From positions 418,182 through 453,062 of the forward strand of contig MU657188.1 of NCBI GenBank assembly GCA_026770575.1: a DNA stretch of 34,881 nt, read 5' to 3'. The notes beneath the pieces are model-generated. The model worked only from the letters and a program-made list of their open reading frames with translations. It did no database searches and was not told where the DNA came from. A program made the position numbers and the translations under genes. Positions 11,066-21,479 of this stretch are shown here, one piece after another. This stretch comes from Pelagophyceae sp. CCMP2097 (taxonomy: Eukaryota > Sar > Pelagophyceae). The stretch's first letter is position 1. Every line of letters begins with the position of its first letter.

Positions 11066-14004
11066 GTGAGTCGGTTGGAAGACGGTGGGTGCTCTATTTG
11101 GCATGGTTGCACCATTGGTTTGGGCAACGGGTTCGAGGACCTTGCCGCGGGGACCTCTTCGCAGGGACCTTGCCACGGGGTTCGAATGACGGGGACCTCG
11201 TCACAGGGGGCCCTCGTCGAGAGACCGGATCCCTTTCTCGGCTGGTGTCGTCGAAACCTCGTCGTGGGGACATGTCGTTGTGAGGACGTCGACATTGGTG
11301 ACCTTGCAGGACGGGCCCTTTTCAGCAACGTCGTCACGGGGGCATCGTCACCTTAAAGTCATCTCGAGGCGGGAAATTCAAAAACGGGACCCGGGATGTC
11401 GTCAAAGTGACCTCGTCGCGGCGACGTGGTCTGATGAGGCCTTTGTCAAAACCTACAGGGACCTCGTCGTGTGGTTCTGATCACAGAGACCTTGCCAGAG
11501 GAACCTTGTATCAGGGACCTCGTCACAGGGACCTTGCCACGGGGACCTCTTCGCAGGGACCTTGCCACGGGGGTTTCATCACGGGGGTTTTATCACGGGG
11601 GTTTTATCACGGGGATCTTGCCATGGGGACCTTGTCGCGGGAACCGTGTCTCGGGGACCAGGTCTCACGGGGACTGTGTCTCACGGGGACCAGGTCTCAC
11701 GGGGACCGTGTCTCACGGGGACCGTGTCTCACGGGGACCGTGTCACTGGGACCTTGCCATATGGCTTTTTCGCAGACTTTTCGCCACAAGGACCTTGTCG
11801 CAAGGACGTTGCATATGGACCTGATCGCGTGGACCTTGTCGCAAGGACCTTTCCCGAGACTTGGTCATGAGGGACTTTTGGGGGCCCTTTTTGGAGGGTC
11901 TTTGTCGCAGGGTTCTTGTAGCAAGGCCCTTGTCGCGGTGACCTTGTCGCAGGGACCGGAGCCACGGGGACCTTGTTACGAGGCCTCGTCACGGGGTTCT
12001 TGTTACAGGGACCGAGGTCAGAGGAACCTTGTCACGGGGTCCTTGTCACGGGGATCTTGCCACAGGGTATCTGTCACAGGGACGTTGTCACAGGGCCCTT
12101 GTCACGGGGCGATGATCTCAGAGACCTTGCCGTAGGGACCTTGCCACGGGGACCTTGTCACAGGGACCTTGTCACAGGGACCTTGACACAGGGACCTTGT
12201 CGCGGGGCTCTTGTCACGGGGACCTTGTCACGGGGACCTTGTCACGGGGACCTTGTCACAAAATTCGTGTAACAGGGTTCTTGTCGCGGGGACCTCGGCA
12301 CAGGGGCCCTCGGCAGAGGGATTCGTATCAGGGGCATGTTGCCGTAGGAACCTTTTCACGGGGACCTTTTCACACGACCTTGTCGCAGGGTCCTCGTCAC
12401 GGGGACCTTGTCGCAAGGGCTCTTCCGTAGGGACCTCGTCGCGTGGCCCTTGTCGCGTGGCCCTTTGTCGGGGGCCCTTTGTCGGGACTTTGTCGGGGGC
12501 CACTTTTCAGACGGACAAAAAGTCCACGGGAGCCTTGTTCCAGGGTCGAGGCCGACGGGATCGAGGCAGAGGGTCCAAAGTCAAAGGGTGCGTATCAGGG
12601 ACCGTCCCACGGGGACCTGGTCGCAGGGGGAGAAAGCGGGGCCGTCTTGCGGAAGAACTTATCGCAGCGTCAAAAAACAGGGGCGCTTTGGCACACCGAA
12701 TCACGGGACCCAAGTCTGTTTTGACCTTGCAAAGGGACCGGGCGGGAAGCATTGCAAATGGGTCTGAGCAAGGGCCTCTTCTCAAATGGGGATTTGCAAA
12801 GGGACCGGGTGCAAAAAGAACCTTGAACCGGGGTTGGTGCCCAATGAAACGTTGCCATAGGGACCTTTGCACATTGTCACAGGGTTCTTGCATCCGGGTT
12901 CTTGCCTCAAGAGCCTTGCCACGGGGACCGAAGTCACGTGGCTCTTGGAACGTGGTTCTTGCCAGACCTTGTCACAGGGACTGGGAACCTTGCCAAAGGG
13001 ACCGAAGTCACGTGGCTCTTGGAACGTGGTATCGAGGACCTCGGCACAGGGACCTCGGCACAGGGACCTCGGCACGGGGGCCTCGGCACGGGATTCTGAT
13101 CACAGGGACCTTGCCATAAGAACCTTGTCGCGGCAACGTTGCCACGGGGGCCTTTTTTGAGCAACTTGTCGGCAACTTGGTTCACAGGGATCTTGCCACT
13201 GGGACTCTGTCAAAGGGCCCCTGGCCGCTCTTGTTTCAGGGACCCTGGCCGCGGGACTTTGCCACAGGTCAGGATTGTCACGGCGACACAGGGTTCTTGC
13301 ATCCGGGCCCACAAGGACCTTGCCAGGGGGTTCGAGGGGCCTCGTCGCAGGGTTCTTGGAACAGGAGCCCCGTCGCAAGCATCTCCCAGACGGGACATTG
13401 TCTCGTCGCAAGGCACTTTCGCATGGACCTTTTCGCGAGGCCCTTTTTGGGGATTTTGCCACGGGGATTCGTCACAGACGGGGCCAATGGGGCCCTTGCC
13501 AAAGGGACTTTTGCCGCGGTGCTCTTGTATCAGGGACCTCTATCGACGGGATCGCATTCGGACCGTCTGATGGCCGAATCCGACGGAACCGTGCAGGGGT
13601 CCTTTCCAAGTCCTTGCAGGGGTCCTTTCCAAGTTGCAGGGGTCCTTTCCAAGTTGCATCCGCCCGATTCGCAGGGTCCTCGCAACTTTGGTGCCGCAGG
13701 AATTGTGCCACGCCGACGGTGCCACGGGAACTCAAGCCTTGAGACTCCATCGTCGCAGATGCCGCGCCACAGGGACCCGTCTTGATTGGTCCATTCCGAG
13801 GCGAATTTCAAAGGACCTTTGTCCCAAGGACCTTGTCTCTTCGGACTCGACGCATCGTCACGGGGACCGTGTCACGGGGACGTGGCCTCGAGGACCTTGT
13901 TGGCAGGGGGTCGTAAATACCTTCTCACAAGCGTCCCACTCGTCAAAAAGAGGCAGGATGCCCCAAAATGCCCGCCTTTGAGAACGCGGACGGTGGCACC
14001 CTAG
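11066..14004 (+). repeat. 2.9 kb intron made of a 14-bp minisatellite
   Basis: The intron runs from GTGAGT at 11066 to CCTAG|G at 14004, with phase 0 at both ends. From about 11130 to 13900 it is filled with a unit close to CACGGGGACCTTGT, 14 bp long. The unit is cleanest around 11500-11760 and 12120-12260 and increasingly degenerate and interrupted towards the 3' side. This unit differs from the GGAGACGG family in the preceding intron. Open frames across the array are by-products of the repeat. The intron length is not a multiple of three, and retention would break the frame. Confidence 0.75.
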
Positions 14005-17000
14005 GCCAAACTGGGCGATGCCGACCTCGCCGACGTCGCTCTCAAGGTCGGGATGTCGGCAGACGAATCCACGCAGCTCCTCCGCGTCGCCCGCGAAGCC
14101 GAAGCGGCCGACCGCCTGCGCGCCGCCCTCGCCGCCCCGGCGCCGCAGTCGGAGCGTCTCAGGGGCGCCTTTGAGACCGACGTGTCAGACGACGAAAACG
14201 AATTCGCCGGCAAAAGAACGCCAAAGTCGACGCTGCGCTCCGTGGCATTGTTAGCCTTGGACCGAGCCACCGCTTTCGCCGTCGCCGCCATCCAAGGCGA
14301 CGACGAAGCGGCGCTTGTGAGCCTGCCGGGAGTCGCCGCAATCGTCGCCGCATCAAACGTCGCTGGCGCGCACGCCGTCGTTTCGGCGGCCGCGCCGGCG
14401 GCCTTTGCTGAAGCGCACGTGCCTGCAGTTGAAGCGCACGTGCCTGCAGTTGAAGCGCGGGTTTTAGGTGGCGTGGAAGCGCGGGTTTTCACCGGCGTGG
14501 AAGCGGCTGCCGAAGCGGCTGCCGAAGCGGCTGCCGAAGCGGCCGCCGAAGCGGCCGCCGAAGCTGCCGTCGAAGCTGCCGTCGAAGCGGCTGCCGAAGC
14601 GGCTGTCGAAGCGGCGCCTTGCGGCCGGGTCGAAGCGGCGCCTTGTACAGCCGGGGCATCCTTTGCCGGCATCCTCTCGACTGCATTTTCCGGCGAGGAA
14701 TTGCCGTTTGCGCTCGGCAGTGCGGTTATGTGTTTGCACGGGCAAAGATATTATCCCGCCACTATTAGCAACGTGCTCAAAAACGGCGAAAATTACCAAG
14801 TGACTTACCAACAAGGGCTCTTCGACAACTCGACGGAAGTGGTGCCTCGACGGCGCGTGCACGTGCGCGGGCAGGCTCAGACCGCAGTTTGTGCGGGAGA
14901 CTTGGTGGACGCGGCCCATTTATCGAGAAGAGGTTCCGTGGTGGAAGCGAGCATCGTCAACGTGGCCGCCGACGGGGCGGTCACTGTTCGATTCGGCGGC
15001 GGGGAGGAGGCGCAAATGGACCGAAGCCTTGTCTTCGCGCAGTTTGTCGGCCGACAAGTCCCCCGAGCCTTGCAGACGGGTCTTCGAGTCTCCTGCCTCG
15101 TTGCGCGCCGTTGCAACGCGGTCTACGCCCGCGGCGCCATCCACGGCTACCGCGGCAAGGGCGGCGCGGGGAAGCGCAGCGACGCCGGTTCCGACGGCGG
15201 TTCCGACTCTGACGATTCCGAAGACGACTTTTACGACGTTTTGATCCACTCCGAGGATTCAGACGGCCCAAAGTCGCTGTGCAGGGTGCCTCGCCGGCGG
15301 CTGAGGCTGGTGGGTCAAAGTGCCCGGGTCGCGTTGTCCCCCAACACGGTCGTGGAATACATGCACGGAGACGCCCTCGTTCGGTCCTCCGTCTCCTCCT
15401 CGGCCAAGGGCGGCTACCACTTGAACGACGGGGCGGTGAAATCGCGCGAGGAACTCTTTCCCGAGCCTACTTTTCAAGTCTTGCGCGTCGGCGCCAAGGT
15501 CGAAGCGCGGTTCCAACGGACTCTCAACTACTTCCCCGGCACGATCACCGCCAGCGACGCTTCCGACGGCACGCACGCCGTCCTCTACGACGACGGCGAC
15601 GGCGAGGAGGGCGTCCCGAGGCGGCGGCTGCGATTCGCAGGCCAGAGGGAACCGGATTCGCTCAAAGTGGGGGATGAATGCGAAGCGCGGATCTTGCCCG
15701 TGGAGACGACGCGCGTCGGCGTCATCGTCTCCGTCCTCGGACAAGGTTATGGCTTCCGCCTCGACTGCGAAGCGGACACGGTCGTCCAAGTGCACAAAGG
15801 CGACGTTTTCGCAATGTGCGTCGACGGCGGCGACGCGGCGGATGCGGCGGAGCATGCGCATCACGGCGCCTCGGAAAAACAAGAGGCCGCCGACGAGGAT
15901 TCGGACGCGGACGCGGCCGACGCGGCGGACGCGGACAAGGCCGACGACGCAGCCGCCGCCGCAACCGAGCTTGCCGTTTTGGCCCTTTCCAAGGGGACCG
16001 TCGTGCAATCGCCGTTGGCGGTGGGCGCTGCTGTGCGCGTGCGGGACCTCGAGACTGTTGAATTCTTCGGCGGCAGAGTGCAAAGCCGGAGCGGCGACGT
16101 GTACGCAATATCCTACGACGACGGCGAATACGAGCCCGACGTGGAGCGTTTACGAATCGCGGCGCCGGGGCAGGTGCAGCCGGCGAGGATGGAAACTGGC
16201 TGGCGGTGCGACTGTCTCAACCCAGACTCTGGCATCGTTGCGCCCGCCGTCGTCGTCAAAGTTGAAGACGAAATCGTCACCGTCGCCTTTGACGGCGGCG
16301 GGGTGGTCGCCTTTGATGCGAAGGCGGTCCAGGACTGCGTTTTTGCGCACTTTATCGACGCGGCGGCCGACGACGCGGCCGACGACGCGGCGGACGACGA
16401 CGGCGACGCGAGTGGCAACGCAGTCGTCTCCGCGCGGGCGGCCGCCCTTTCGACGGCCGCTCTCGACGGGGCCGCTCTCGACGGGGCCGCTCTCGACGGG
16501 GCCGCTCTCGACGGGGCCGTCGTGCAATCGGCATTGCCCGTGGGCGCTCTTGTCCGCGCGCGTTTGGCAGACTCTGCCGAGTTTTTCAACGGCGCGATTT
16601 GCGACGCCGTCGAGTCCAGCGGTACGTACACCGTCGCCTACGACGACGGGCACGTCGAAAGCGGAATATCGCGTTTGAGGCTTTCGCTGCCGGGCCAGGT
16701 GCAGCCTTTGAAGATGGAGGTAGGGTGGCGAGTTGATGCGTTGGACCCCGACACAGGCCGCTTTACCGCAGCAGTCGTCACGCAAGTTCAAGACGGCGTC
16801 GTCACCCTGGCCTTTGAAAACAGCGGCACCGTGGCCTTTGACGGCAGCGTCGTAAAGGACTGCGTCTTTGCTCATTTTGTCAACGCGACGGCCGGCGACG
16901 CGATGGGCAGCGATCAAGGCGGCAACGTGGTCCTCGACGGCGAGCAGGTCAACGAATGCTGTTTCGCGGGATTTGTCGATGCCTCGGCCGCGGCGCAATC

Positions 17001-18234
17001 GGTATTGCCCGTGGGCGCGCGCGTGCTGGCGCGGTACGCTTCAACGGTCGAATTTTTCGACGGCGCCATCGAGTCCCGAGACGGAGACTTGTACACCGTT
17101 GCCTACGACGACGGCGACGTCGAGACGGGCGTCTCGAGACGGCGAATTGCGCTGCCGGGCCAGGTGCAGCCGGTGACGTTGGAGGCTCGAACGCGCGTCG
17201 ACGCGCTCAACCCAGAGACTGGCAAAGTTTGCGCCGGTGTCGTCGCGCAAGTCCGCGACGGCAGAGTCACGGTGAAATTCGACGGCGGCGGCAGCGTGAA
17301 ATTCGACGGCGAGCACGCTGTCTTGAACGAGTGCGTTTTTGCGGGTTTTGTCGACGCGGTTGTCGACGAAACGGCCGCGGCGACGGCCGGCGACGACGCG
17401 AGCAACGCGAGCGGCGACGCGAGCGGCGACGCGGGCGACGCGGCGCCGGCCTCGGACGACGGTCCCCGCGACGCCGCCTTGTTGCAATCGGCCGTGGCGG
17501 CGGGCGCGCGCGTCCGTGTGCGCGCCTCTGATTCGGGCGAATTCTTCGACGGCGTTATCAAGTCCGTCGTCGAGTCGTTCCAAAAAGACGTGTACACCGT
17601 GACGTACGACGACGGCCAAGAAGCGCTCGTCTCGCGTTTACGAATTGCTTTACCGGGACAGGTCCAGCCGGATACGTTTGACGTGGGGATGCAAGTCGAT
17701 TTTCTGAATCCGGAATCAGGATCCGTTTCCGCCGGTGTGATATCGAGAGTCTCCGATGGCAAAGTGACCGTGAAATTCGACGGCGGCGCGACGTATGCCT
17801 TTGACGCAGGCGAGGGATCCATGGTCAAAGAATGCGTTTTTGCAGGGTACATCGATGCAACGGACGGTGACGCGGGTGCGGCTAAGGCCGGCGACGGCGC
17901 GGGCGACGACGCGGGCGACGATGCGGGCGACGCGGCGCCGGCCACCGACGACGGCGCAGCCGACGCGGCGCCCCACGCGGCCGCGTCGCCCTTTTTCACG
18001 CCGCTCCTCGAAGACGGCACCTCTGCGGCCTCGGAAGCGCACGCCTCCCAAGAGGCTCCAGCTCGGACGGCGCCGCGGGACGACGACGACTCGCGCTCCC
18101 GCTCCTCGCGCTCCCGCTCCGACGACTCGCGGTCTCGGTCAGACTCGCGGTCTCGGTCCGACTCTCGGCCAGACTCGCGCTCCGGCTCCGGCTCCGACCG
18201 CAGCGACTCTGAATCCGGCTCACCGCGCCGCTAA
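14005..18234 (+). CDS. Exon 3: SAM-like domain, EAAA helix, Tudor-like repeat array, RS tail
   Basis: The frame opens after CCTAG|G with AKLGDADLADVALKVGM, completing a SAM-like bundle begun in exon 2. Next come a DVSDDENEF patch and an Ala/Glu helix of EAAA units (about 14498-14625). Beta-barrel units of Tudor/Agenet type follow: FALGSAVMCLHGQRYYPATI (about 14707), a second near 14883, two more near 15073 and 15487, then four long repeats starting QSxLxVGAxVRxR at 16006, 16525, 16996 and 17485. Each long repeat holds an EFFDG...YTVxYDDG barrel, an ALPGQVQP hinge, a VDxLNPxxG...VTVKFDGG barrel and a closing ECVFAGFVDA. Acidic Ala/Asp linkers separate them, and four ALDGA units lie at about 16455-16520. 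The C-terminus (about 18073-18231) is rich in SR dipeptides before the TAA. Tudor folds bind methylated Lys/Arg and SR tails mark nuclear RNA-processing proteins, so a nuclear reader or scaffold is inferred. Confidence 0.8.
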   Translation, partial: AKLGDADLADVALKVGMSADESTQLLRVAREAEAADRLRAALAAPAPQSERLRGAFETDVSDDENEFAGKRTPKSTLRSVALLALDRATAFAVAAIQGDDEAALVSLPGVAAIVAASNVAGAHAVVSAAAPAAFAEAHVPAVEAHVPAVEARVLGGVEARVFTGVEAAAEAAAEAAAEAAAEAAAEAAVEAAVEAAAEAAVEAAPCGRVEAAPCTAGASFAGILSTAFSGEELPFALGSAVMCLHGQRYYPATISNVLKNGENYQVTYQQGLFDNSTEVVPRRRVHVRGQAQTAVCAGDLVDAAHLSRRGSVVEASIVNVAADGAVTVRFGGGEEAQMDRSLVFAQFVGRQVPRALQTGLRVSCLVARRCNAVYARGAIHGYRGKGGAGKRSDAGSDGGSDSDDSEDDFYDVLIHSEDSDGPKSLCRVPRRRLRLVGQSARVALSPNTVVEYMHGDALVRSSVSSSAKGGYHLNDGAVKSREELFPEPTFQVLRVGAKVEARFQRTLNYFPGTITASDASDGTHAVLYDDGDGEEGVPRRRLRFAGQREPDSLKVGDECEARILPVETTRVGVIVSVLGQGYGFRLDCEADTVVQVHKGDVFAMCVDGGDAADAAEHAHHGASEKQEAADEDSDADAADAADADKADDAAAAATELAVLALSKGTVVQSPLAVGAAVRVRDLETVEFFGGRVQSRSGDVYAISYDDGEYEPDVERLRIAAPGQVQPARMETGWRCDCLNPDSGIVAPAVVVKVEDEIVTVAFDGGGVVAFDAKAVQDCVFAHFIDAAADDAADDAADDDGDASGNAVVSARAAALSTAALDGAALDGAALDGAALDGAVVQSALPVGALVRARLADSAEFFNGAICDAVESSGTYTVAYDDGHVESGISRLRLSLPGQVQPLKMEVGWRVDALDPDTGRFTAAVVTQVQDGVVTLAFENSGTVAFDGSVVKDCVFAHFVNATAGDAMGSDQGGNVVLDGEQVNECCFAGFVDASAAAQSVLPVGARVLARYASTVEFFDGAIESRDGDLYTVAYDDGDVETGVSRRRIALPGQVQPVTLEARTRVDALNPETGKVCAGVVAQVRDGRVTVKFDGGGSVKFDGEHAVLNECVFAGFVDAVVDETAAATAGDDASNASGDASGDAGDAAPASDDGPRDAALLQSAVAAGARVRVRASDSGEFFDGVIKSVVESFQKDVYTVTYDDGQEALVSRLRIALPGQVQPDTFDVGMQVDFLNPESGSVSAGVISRVSDGKVTVKFDGGATYAFDAGEGSMVKECVFAGYIDATDGDAGAAKAGDGAGDDAGDDAGDAAPATDDGAADAAPHAAASPFFTPLLEDGTSAASEAHASQEAPARTAPRDDDDSRSRSSRSRSDDSRSRSDSRSRSDSRPDSRSGSGSDRSDSESGSPRR

Positions 18235-18366
18235 GATGCGTTTCAAGTTTGATCAGAAGTGCCTTTCGCTCCCTCATAATCCACCCTGGGGGGCTAGAGT
18301 CCGCCTTTTGAAGATTTTTTGAAGAAACCCTCCGAAGCACGAAGAACCCCTCGGACCCGGCAATCA

Positions 18367-18681
18367 TCAGTGCGTGCAACCCGCCTTGCGCCGCGAGGGC
18401 CCGTCGTACGCGGCACGCCCCGGCCTCGTCGCCGCGCCGCGCCGCAGGCCGTCGATCTCCAGCCGCAGGCCGCCGATCTCATCCTTCAGGCCGCCGATCA
18501 CATCTTTCTGCTGCTCGAAGAACTTGTGCGCTGTCTTGCAATCGCCCTCGTGGTCACCCCGGTCCTCCGTCACCTTGTCCCTCTCATCTTTGACCGTGTC
18601 TCGCTCCTCCTTGATCGCAACACACATGATCTCGTGCGCCGCGTGGAGCGAGACGCAAACGTTTGGTCGGGATATCCGCAT
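18367..18681 (-). CDS. Short coiled-coil protein or 3' exon, uncertain
   Basis: The minus-strand frame from the ATG at 18681 encodes 104 residues with a clear heptad-like, highly charged centre (KEERDTVKDERDKVTEDRG, then GLKDEIGGLRLEIDGLRRG). The repeating DEIGGLRLEIDGL pattern reflects a 21-bp imperfect repeat near 18455-18500. It lies tail to tail with the large Tudor-like gene, 130 bases away. I do not recognise a family. It could be a small gene, the last exon of a minus-strand gene, or a remnant. An upstream exon beyond 18681 cannot be excluded. Confidence 0.3.
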   Translation of the reverse strand: MRISRPNVCVSLHAAHEIMCVAIKEERDTVKDERDKVTEDRGDHEGDCKTAHKFFEQQKDVIGGLKDEIGGLRLEIDGLRRGAATRPGRAAYDGPSRRKAGCTH

Positions 18682-18711
18682 TGCAAAGGACGAAAGAATT
18701 GCAAATTCCCG

Positions 18712-19560
18712 ACTTAAGGCCCGGTAGAATTGCAGGGCCCTTCGATCCGGCCGCCCCGAGGGCCGCCCCGCTCGGAACCTCGAGGCGGCAAATAGGCTGC
18801 CCCGTCTCGGGCGCTCCGCCCCGAGTTTTCCAAGGGCCGTGCGGAACCTATTGATCGGTGTGCGTTCATGTGGATTTCCCCTTTCCGGGGGTACAGGCTG
18901 TGCGAGCTCCCGGGGACCGCCCGAATGCCGCTTCCCCGGGTCTTGCGCATCTGAGAGCCCCGGGAATCGCTTCCTCCTGGAGCTTGGAATCTAAGGGCCC
19001 CCGGGTCGACGCAGGCTGCAAGCCCGATTTAAGGTCCGTTAAAATTTCAGGGCCGTTCGATCCGCATCTTTTGCCCTTCCCGGGAGACCAGGATGGTGCG
19101 AGCTCCCGGGGACTATCGGATTTCCGCTTCCCCGGGTCTCTGCGCATCTAAGAGCCCCGGATATTGCTTCCTCCCGGAGCTTGGAATTAAAGGGCCCCCG
19201 GGTCGACGCAGGCTCTTCTGCCGAACCTATCTCGTGTCCGAAGCCCCCGACTTAAGGTCCGGTGCAAATTCAGGGCCGTTAGATGCAAATACAACGAAAT
19301 TTACAAAAAAACGTCGAAATTGTAAGCCTGACTTAAAGTCCGTGAAAACTGCAGGGCCGTTCGATCCGCATCCTTGGCCCTTCCCGGGAGACCAGGATGG
19401 TGCGAGCTCCCGGGGACTATCGGAATTCCGCTTCCCCGGGTCTCTGTGCATCTGAGAGCCCCGGATATTGCTTCCTCCCGGATAAAAAAATTTAGGTTCC
19501 TCCGGGGGAAATTTCGCTGAAATTCACTGCAAATTCACTACAAATTCACAGAAATTTCAA
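18712..19560 (+). repeat. Degenerate array of about 300-bp repeat units
   Basis: A two-part unit recurs. The first part is GACTTAAGGTCCG...TTCAGGGCCGTTCGATCCGC, at about 18712, 19025, 19250 and 19330. The second is CCCTTCCCGGGAGACCAGG, GTGCGAGCTCCCGGGGAC, CGCTTCCCCGGGTCT and AGAGCCCCGG, at about 18880-18965, 19073-19160, 19378-19465 and, partially, 19618-19690. Between the second parts, GGGCCCCCGGGTCGACGCAGGCT occurs twice. I see no terminal inverted repeats and no coding frame. These are tandem or dispersed copies of a non-coding repeat. Confidence 0.65.
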
Positions 19561-19690
19561 GGGAGTCCACTGTATTTGCGGAACCTGTTGGTCGGTGTGT
19601 GTTTATGCGGATTTGCCCTTCCCGCCCTCTCGGGAGCCCAGGAGCGTGCGAGCTCCCGGGGACCATCAGAAACCCGGTTCCCCGGGTCAG

Positions 19691-20479
19691 GCTCGCAGAC
19701 GAAGGGTTCGCAGGTGCTCGCCGGCTCGCCGGCGTTGGCAGACGTTGGCAGACGTTGGCAGCCGCGATGCTCCCCACCCCCATCCTTGCCGTGTCACTTG
19801 CCGCGGCCAATTGTCATCCGGATATCTTAAGTCGTCCGCAGGCGCTCACACAAGCTCGCAGACGGCCGCCTTGTCGTCGCCTTGTAGAGCGCTCGAGCCG
19901 CCCGAGCTTCGAGTCGGGACAATGGGACATAGGATCTGTGGCCGTCGAGCCCGACCCCAGAAAAAGCCCGGTCCTTCGCCGCTAGGCCGAGTTTTCGATA
20001 GGCCGGGCTCAGGGCCAGATACTACGCGCGGGAATTTCACATCCCTAGAGGGGATTCCAATTTGGGCAAGCCGAGTGCGCGATGACGCGCTGGTGGCGGG
20101 CGGGGTTTGAGGGTGCGATTCGACGCGGCGGGGTCTGTGTAGCTGCCCGGGCCAAAAAGTTCCGCGGCGGGGGCGTCCTCGGCGCCGTTTGGGCACGGTT
20201 TAGGGGTGCGTTTCAGGCCGAAATGGGGAAGCACCTACGCGCATGCCCGCGCGGCGCACGGGAGGTGGCCGGGATGGTCGCGGGGCATCTACGGGCGGTC
20301 CCCACCGGCTACCGGCGCGTGGCGGGTCCCGCGAGGGCCCGAGCACAACCTCCCAAAGTGCCCTCCCATGCCAAACTGCTTCCCGCCCAGGGCGCCGCCG
20401 CAACGCAGAAACGTGCGGGCCGGCCCTGCGGGATCAAGGCACGTCGCTGGAGCCTTTCAGCGCTCAATTCCAACAGGCA
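19691..20479. other. Gene-poor GC-rich interval
   Basis: Apart from a threefold GTTGGCAGACG tandem repeat near 19735-19762, I see no repeat family or domain here. Several GC-driven frames stay open on both strands, but none shows a recognisable motif or credible splice pattern. Confidence 0.4.
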
Positions 20480-20766
20480 TCACAGAGATTGGCACCCCCA
20501 CCTCCAGACTCCCGTCAAAGTAACCCCTCGAGCGTAGTAAGACCTCAGATTAGTCTGCGCTTCTGCGTGGCCTTGCGCCGCGGCGAGTTCGTGTAACTCG
20601 GAAGCCCGCTGAAAGCTTTGCAGGATACCCGGGCCGCCGTCGCGGTACTTATCCCCGAGCACGATCTGCGCCTCGGCGTTGCCCTCGTCCACGTGCTTCT
20701 GCACGTCACTCGCCGTCCGGCTTGGGTGGCAGCGTCCGGCAGAGCGGGCATCGAGCGTCATACTGC

Positions 20767-21479
20767 TATAGGTGGCAATATACGATGTATAAAATTTTGG
20801 GAACTGTATTATACTGTATATACATGTATTCGTAAATGCAATGTATTCAGACTTATTAAATTTTTACATCGCGTAAACGGCCGCATAGGTGCGCGACGTC
20901 GAGGCGAGAATCCGATGCGTTTTTAAAGCGGATCGGTGAGCTCCTGGGGGCTAAAAAGTAAAATATAATTTAGGAGGCTAGTCGGGGGTCCCTAGTTGGG
21001 GGTCCCTAGTTGGGGTTCAGCGCTCCACGTCCACTAAAATCCCCGGAGGGGTCGATTTAAGGCTAGTTAAGGGGTTGCGTCCACCCAGACCATCAGCCGC
21101 TCCAGGGCAGAGGCCATCGCGGACCGATTCGCGGTCCAGCGACGACCGAAAACGCTGTAGTTTCCCAGTGTTTGTACCCAAATATCAATATACACGACTG
21201 TATATATTGCTGTCCAAAATATTCAATATTTTGGTCTCTGTATATACATGTATTATACTGTATATACATATACTGTAAATGTGGCTGGGGAGAATAGAAT
21301 ACCGGACTTATTGACGCACAAAAAACTTTTTTCATAGGGCGTTTACGACCATTCTAATTGCATTTGCGCGCAACAGAGGGGATTTGACTGGGGGTCTTTT
21401 CGGCCTGACAAATCCGGTTTTCTATTCTCCCCAGCCACAAATACAAAACAAAATACAGTGCCACCTATACATACTGCCG
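20767..21479 (-). mobile_element. TIR element 1 (713 bp) with 8-bp target duplication CATACTGC
   Basis: The element starts TATAGGTGGCAATATA and ends ACAGTGCCACCTATA, so its ends are inverted repeats of at least 11 bp. The flanking bases 20759-20766 and 21480-21487 are both CATACTGC, a perfect 8-bp target duplication. The interior is AT-rich at the ends, with many GTATATACATGTAT motifs. It has a GC-richer core (about 20970-21170) holding a double GGGGGTCCCTAGTT and the motif GACCGATTCGCGGTCC. The core matches element 2 in reverse complement. There is no transposase frame, so it is non-autonomous. The TSD size fits hAT-type transposons or the introner elements reported in some algae. Confidence 0.85.
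21280..21439. mobile_element. Nested 160-bp MITE-like element inside element 1
   Basis: TGTGGCTGGGGAGAATAGAA at 21280 is mirrored at 21420-21439. Including the next six bases, 25 of 26 positions match. Element 2 lacks this segment: its corresponding sequence reads straight through CTGCATATACAAATT, whereas element 1 has CTGTAAA and AATACAAAA on the two sides. The comparison gives an empty site and implies a 2-bp (AA) duplication on insertion. The element has no coding capacity. Confidence 0.7.

Noticed and set aside
11407..13119. Several open frames of 100-300 codons in the 14-bp repeat region
   Set aside because: All are translations of the GGGACCTTGTCAC array, with repeating peptides such as GTLSRGPCHGDL, inside a well-defined intron.
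14053..18234. The large Tudor-like frame as an independent gene starting at the ATG at 14053
   Set aside because: The frame is open and helical for 16 codons upstream to a CCTAG|G acceptor, and it joins exon 2 in phase to complete a SAM-like motif.
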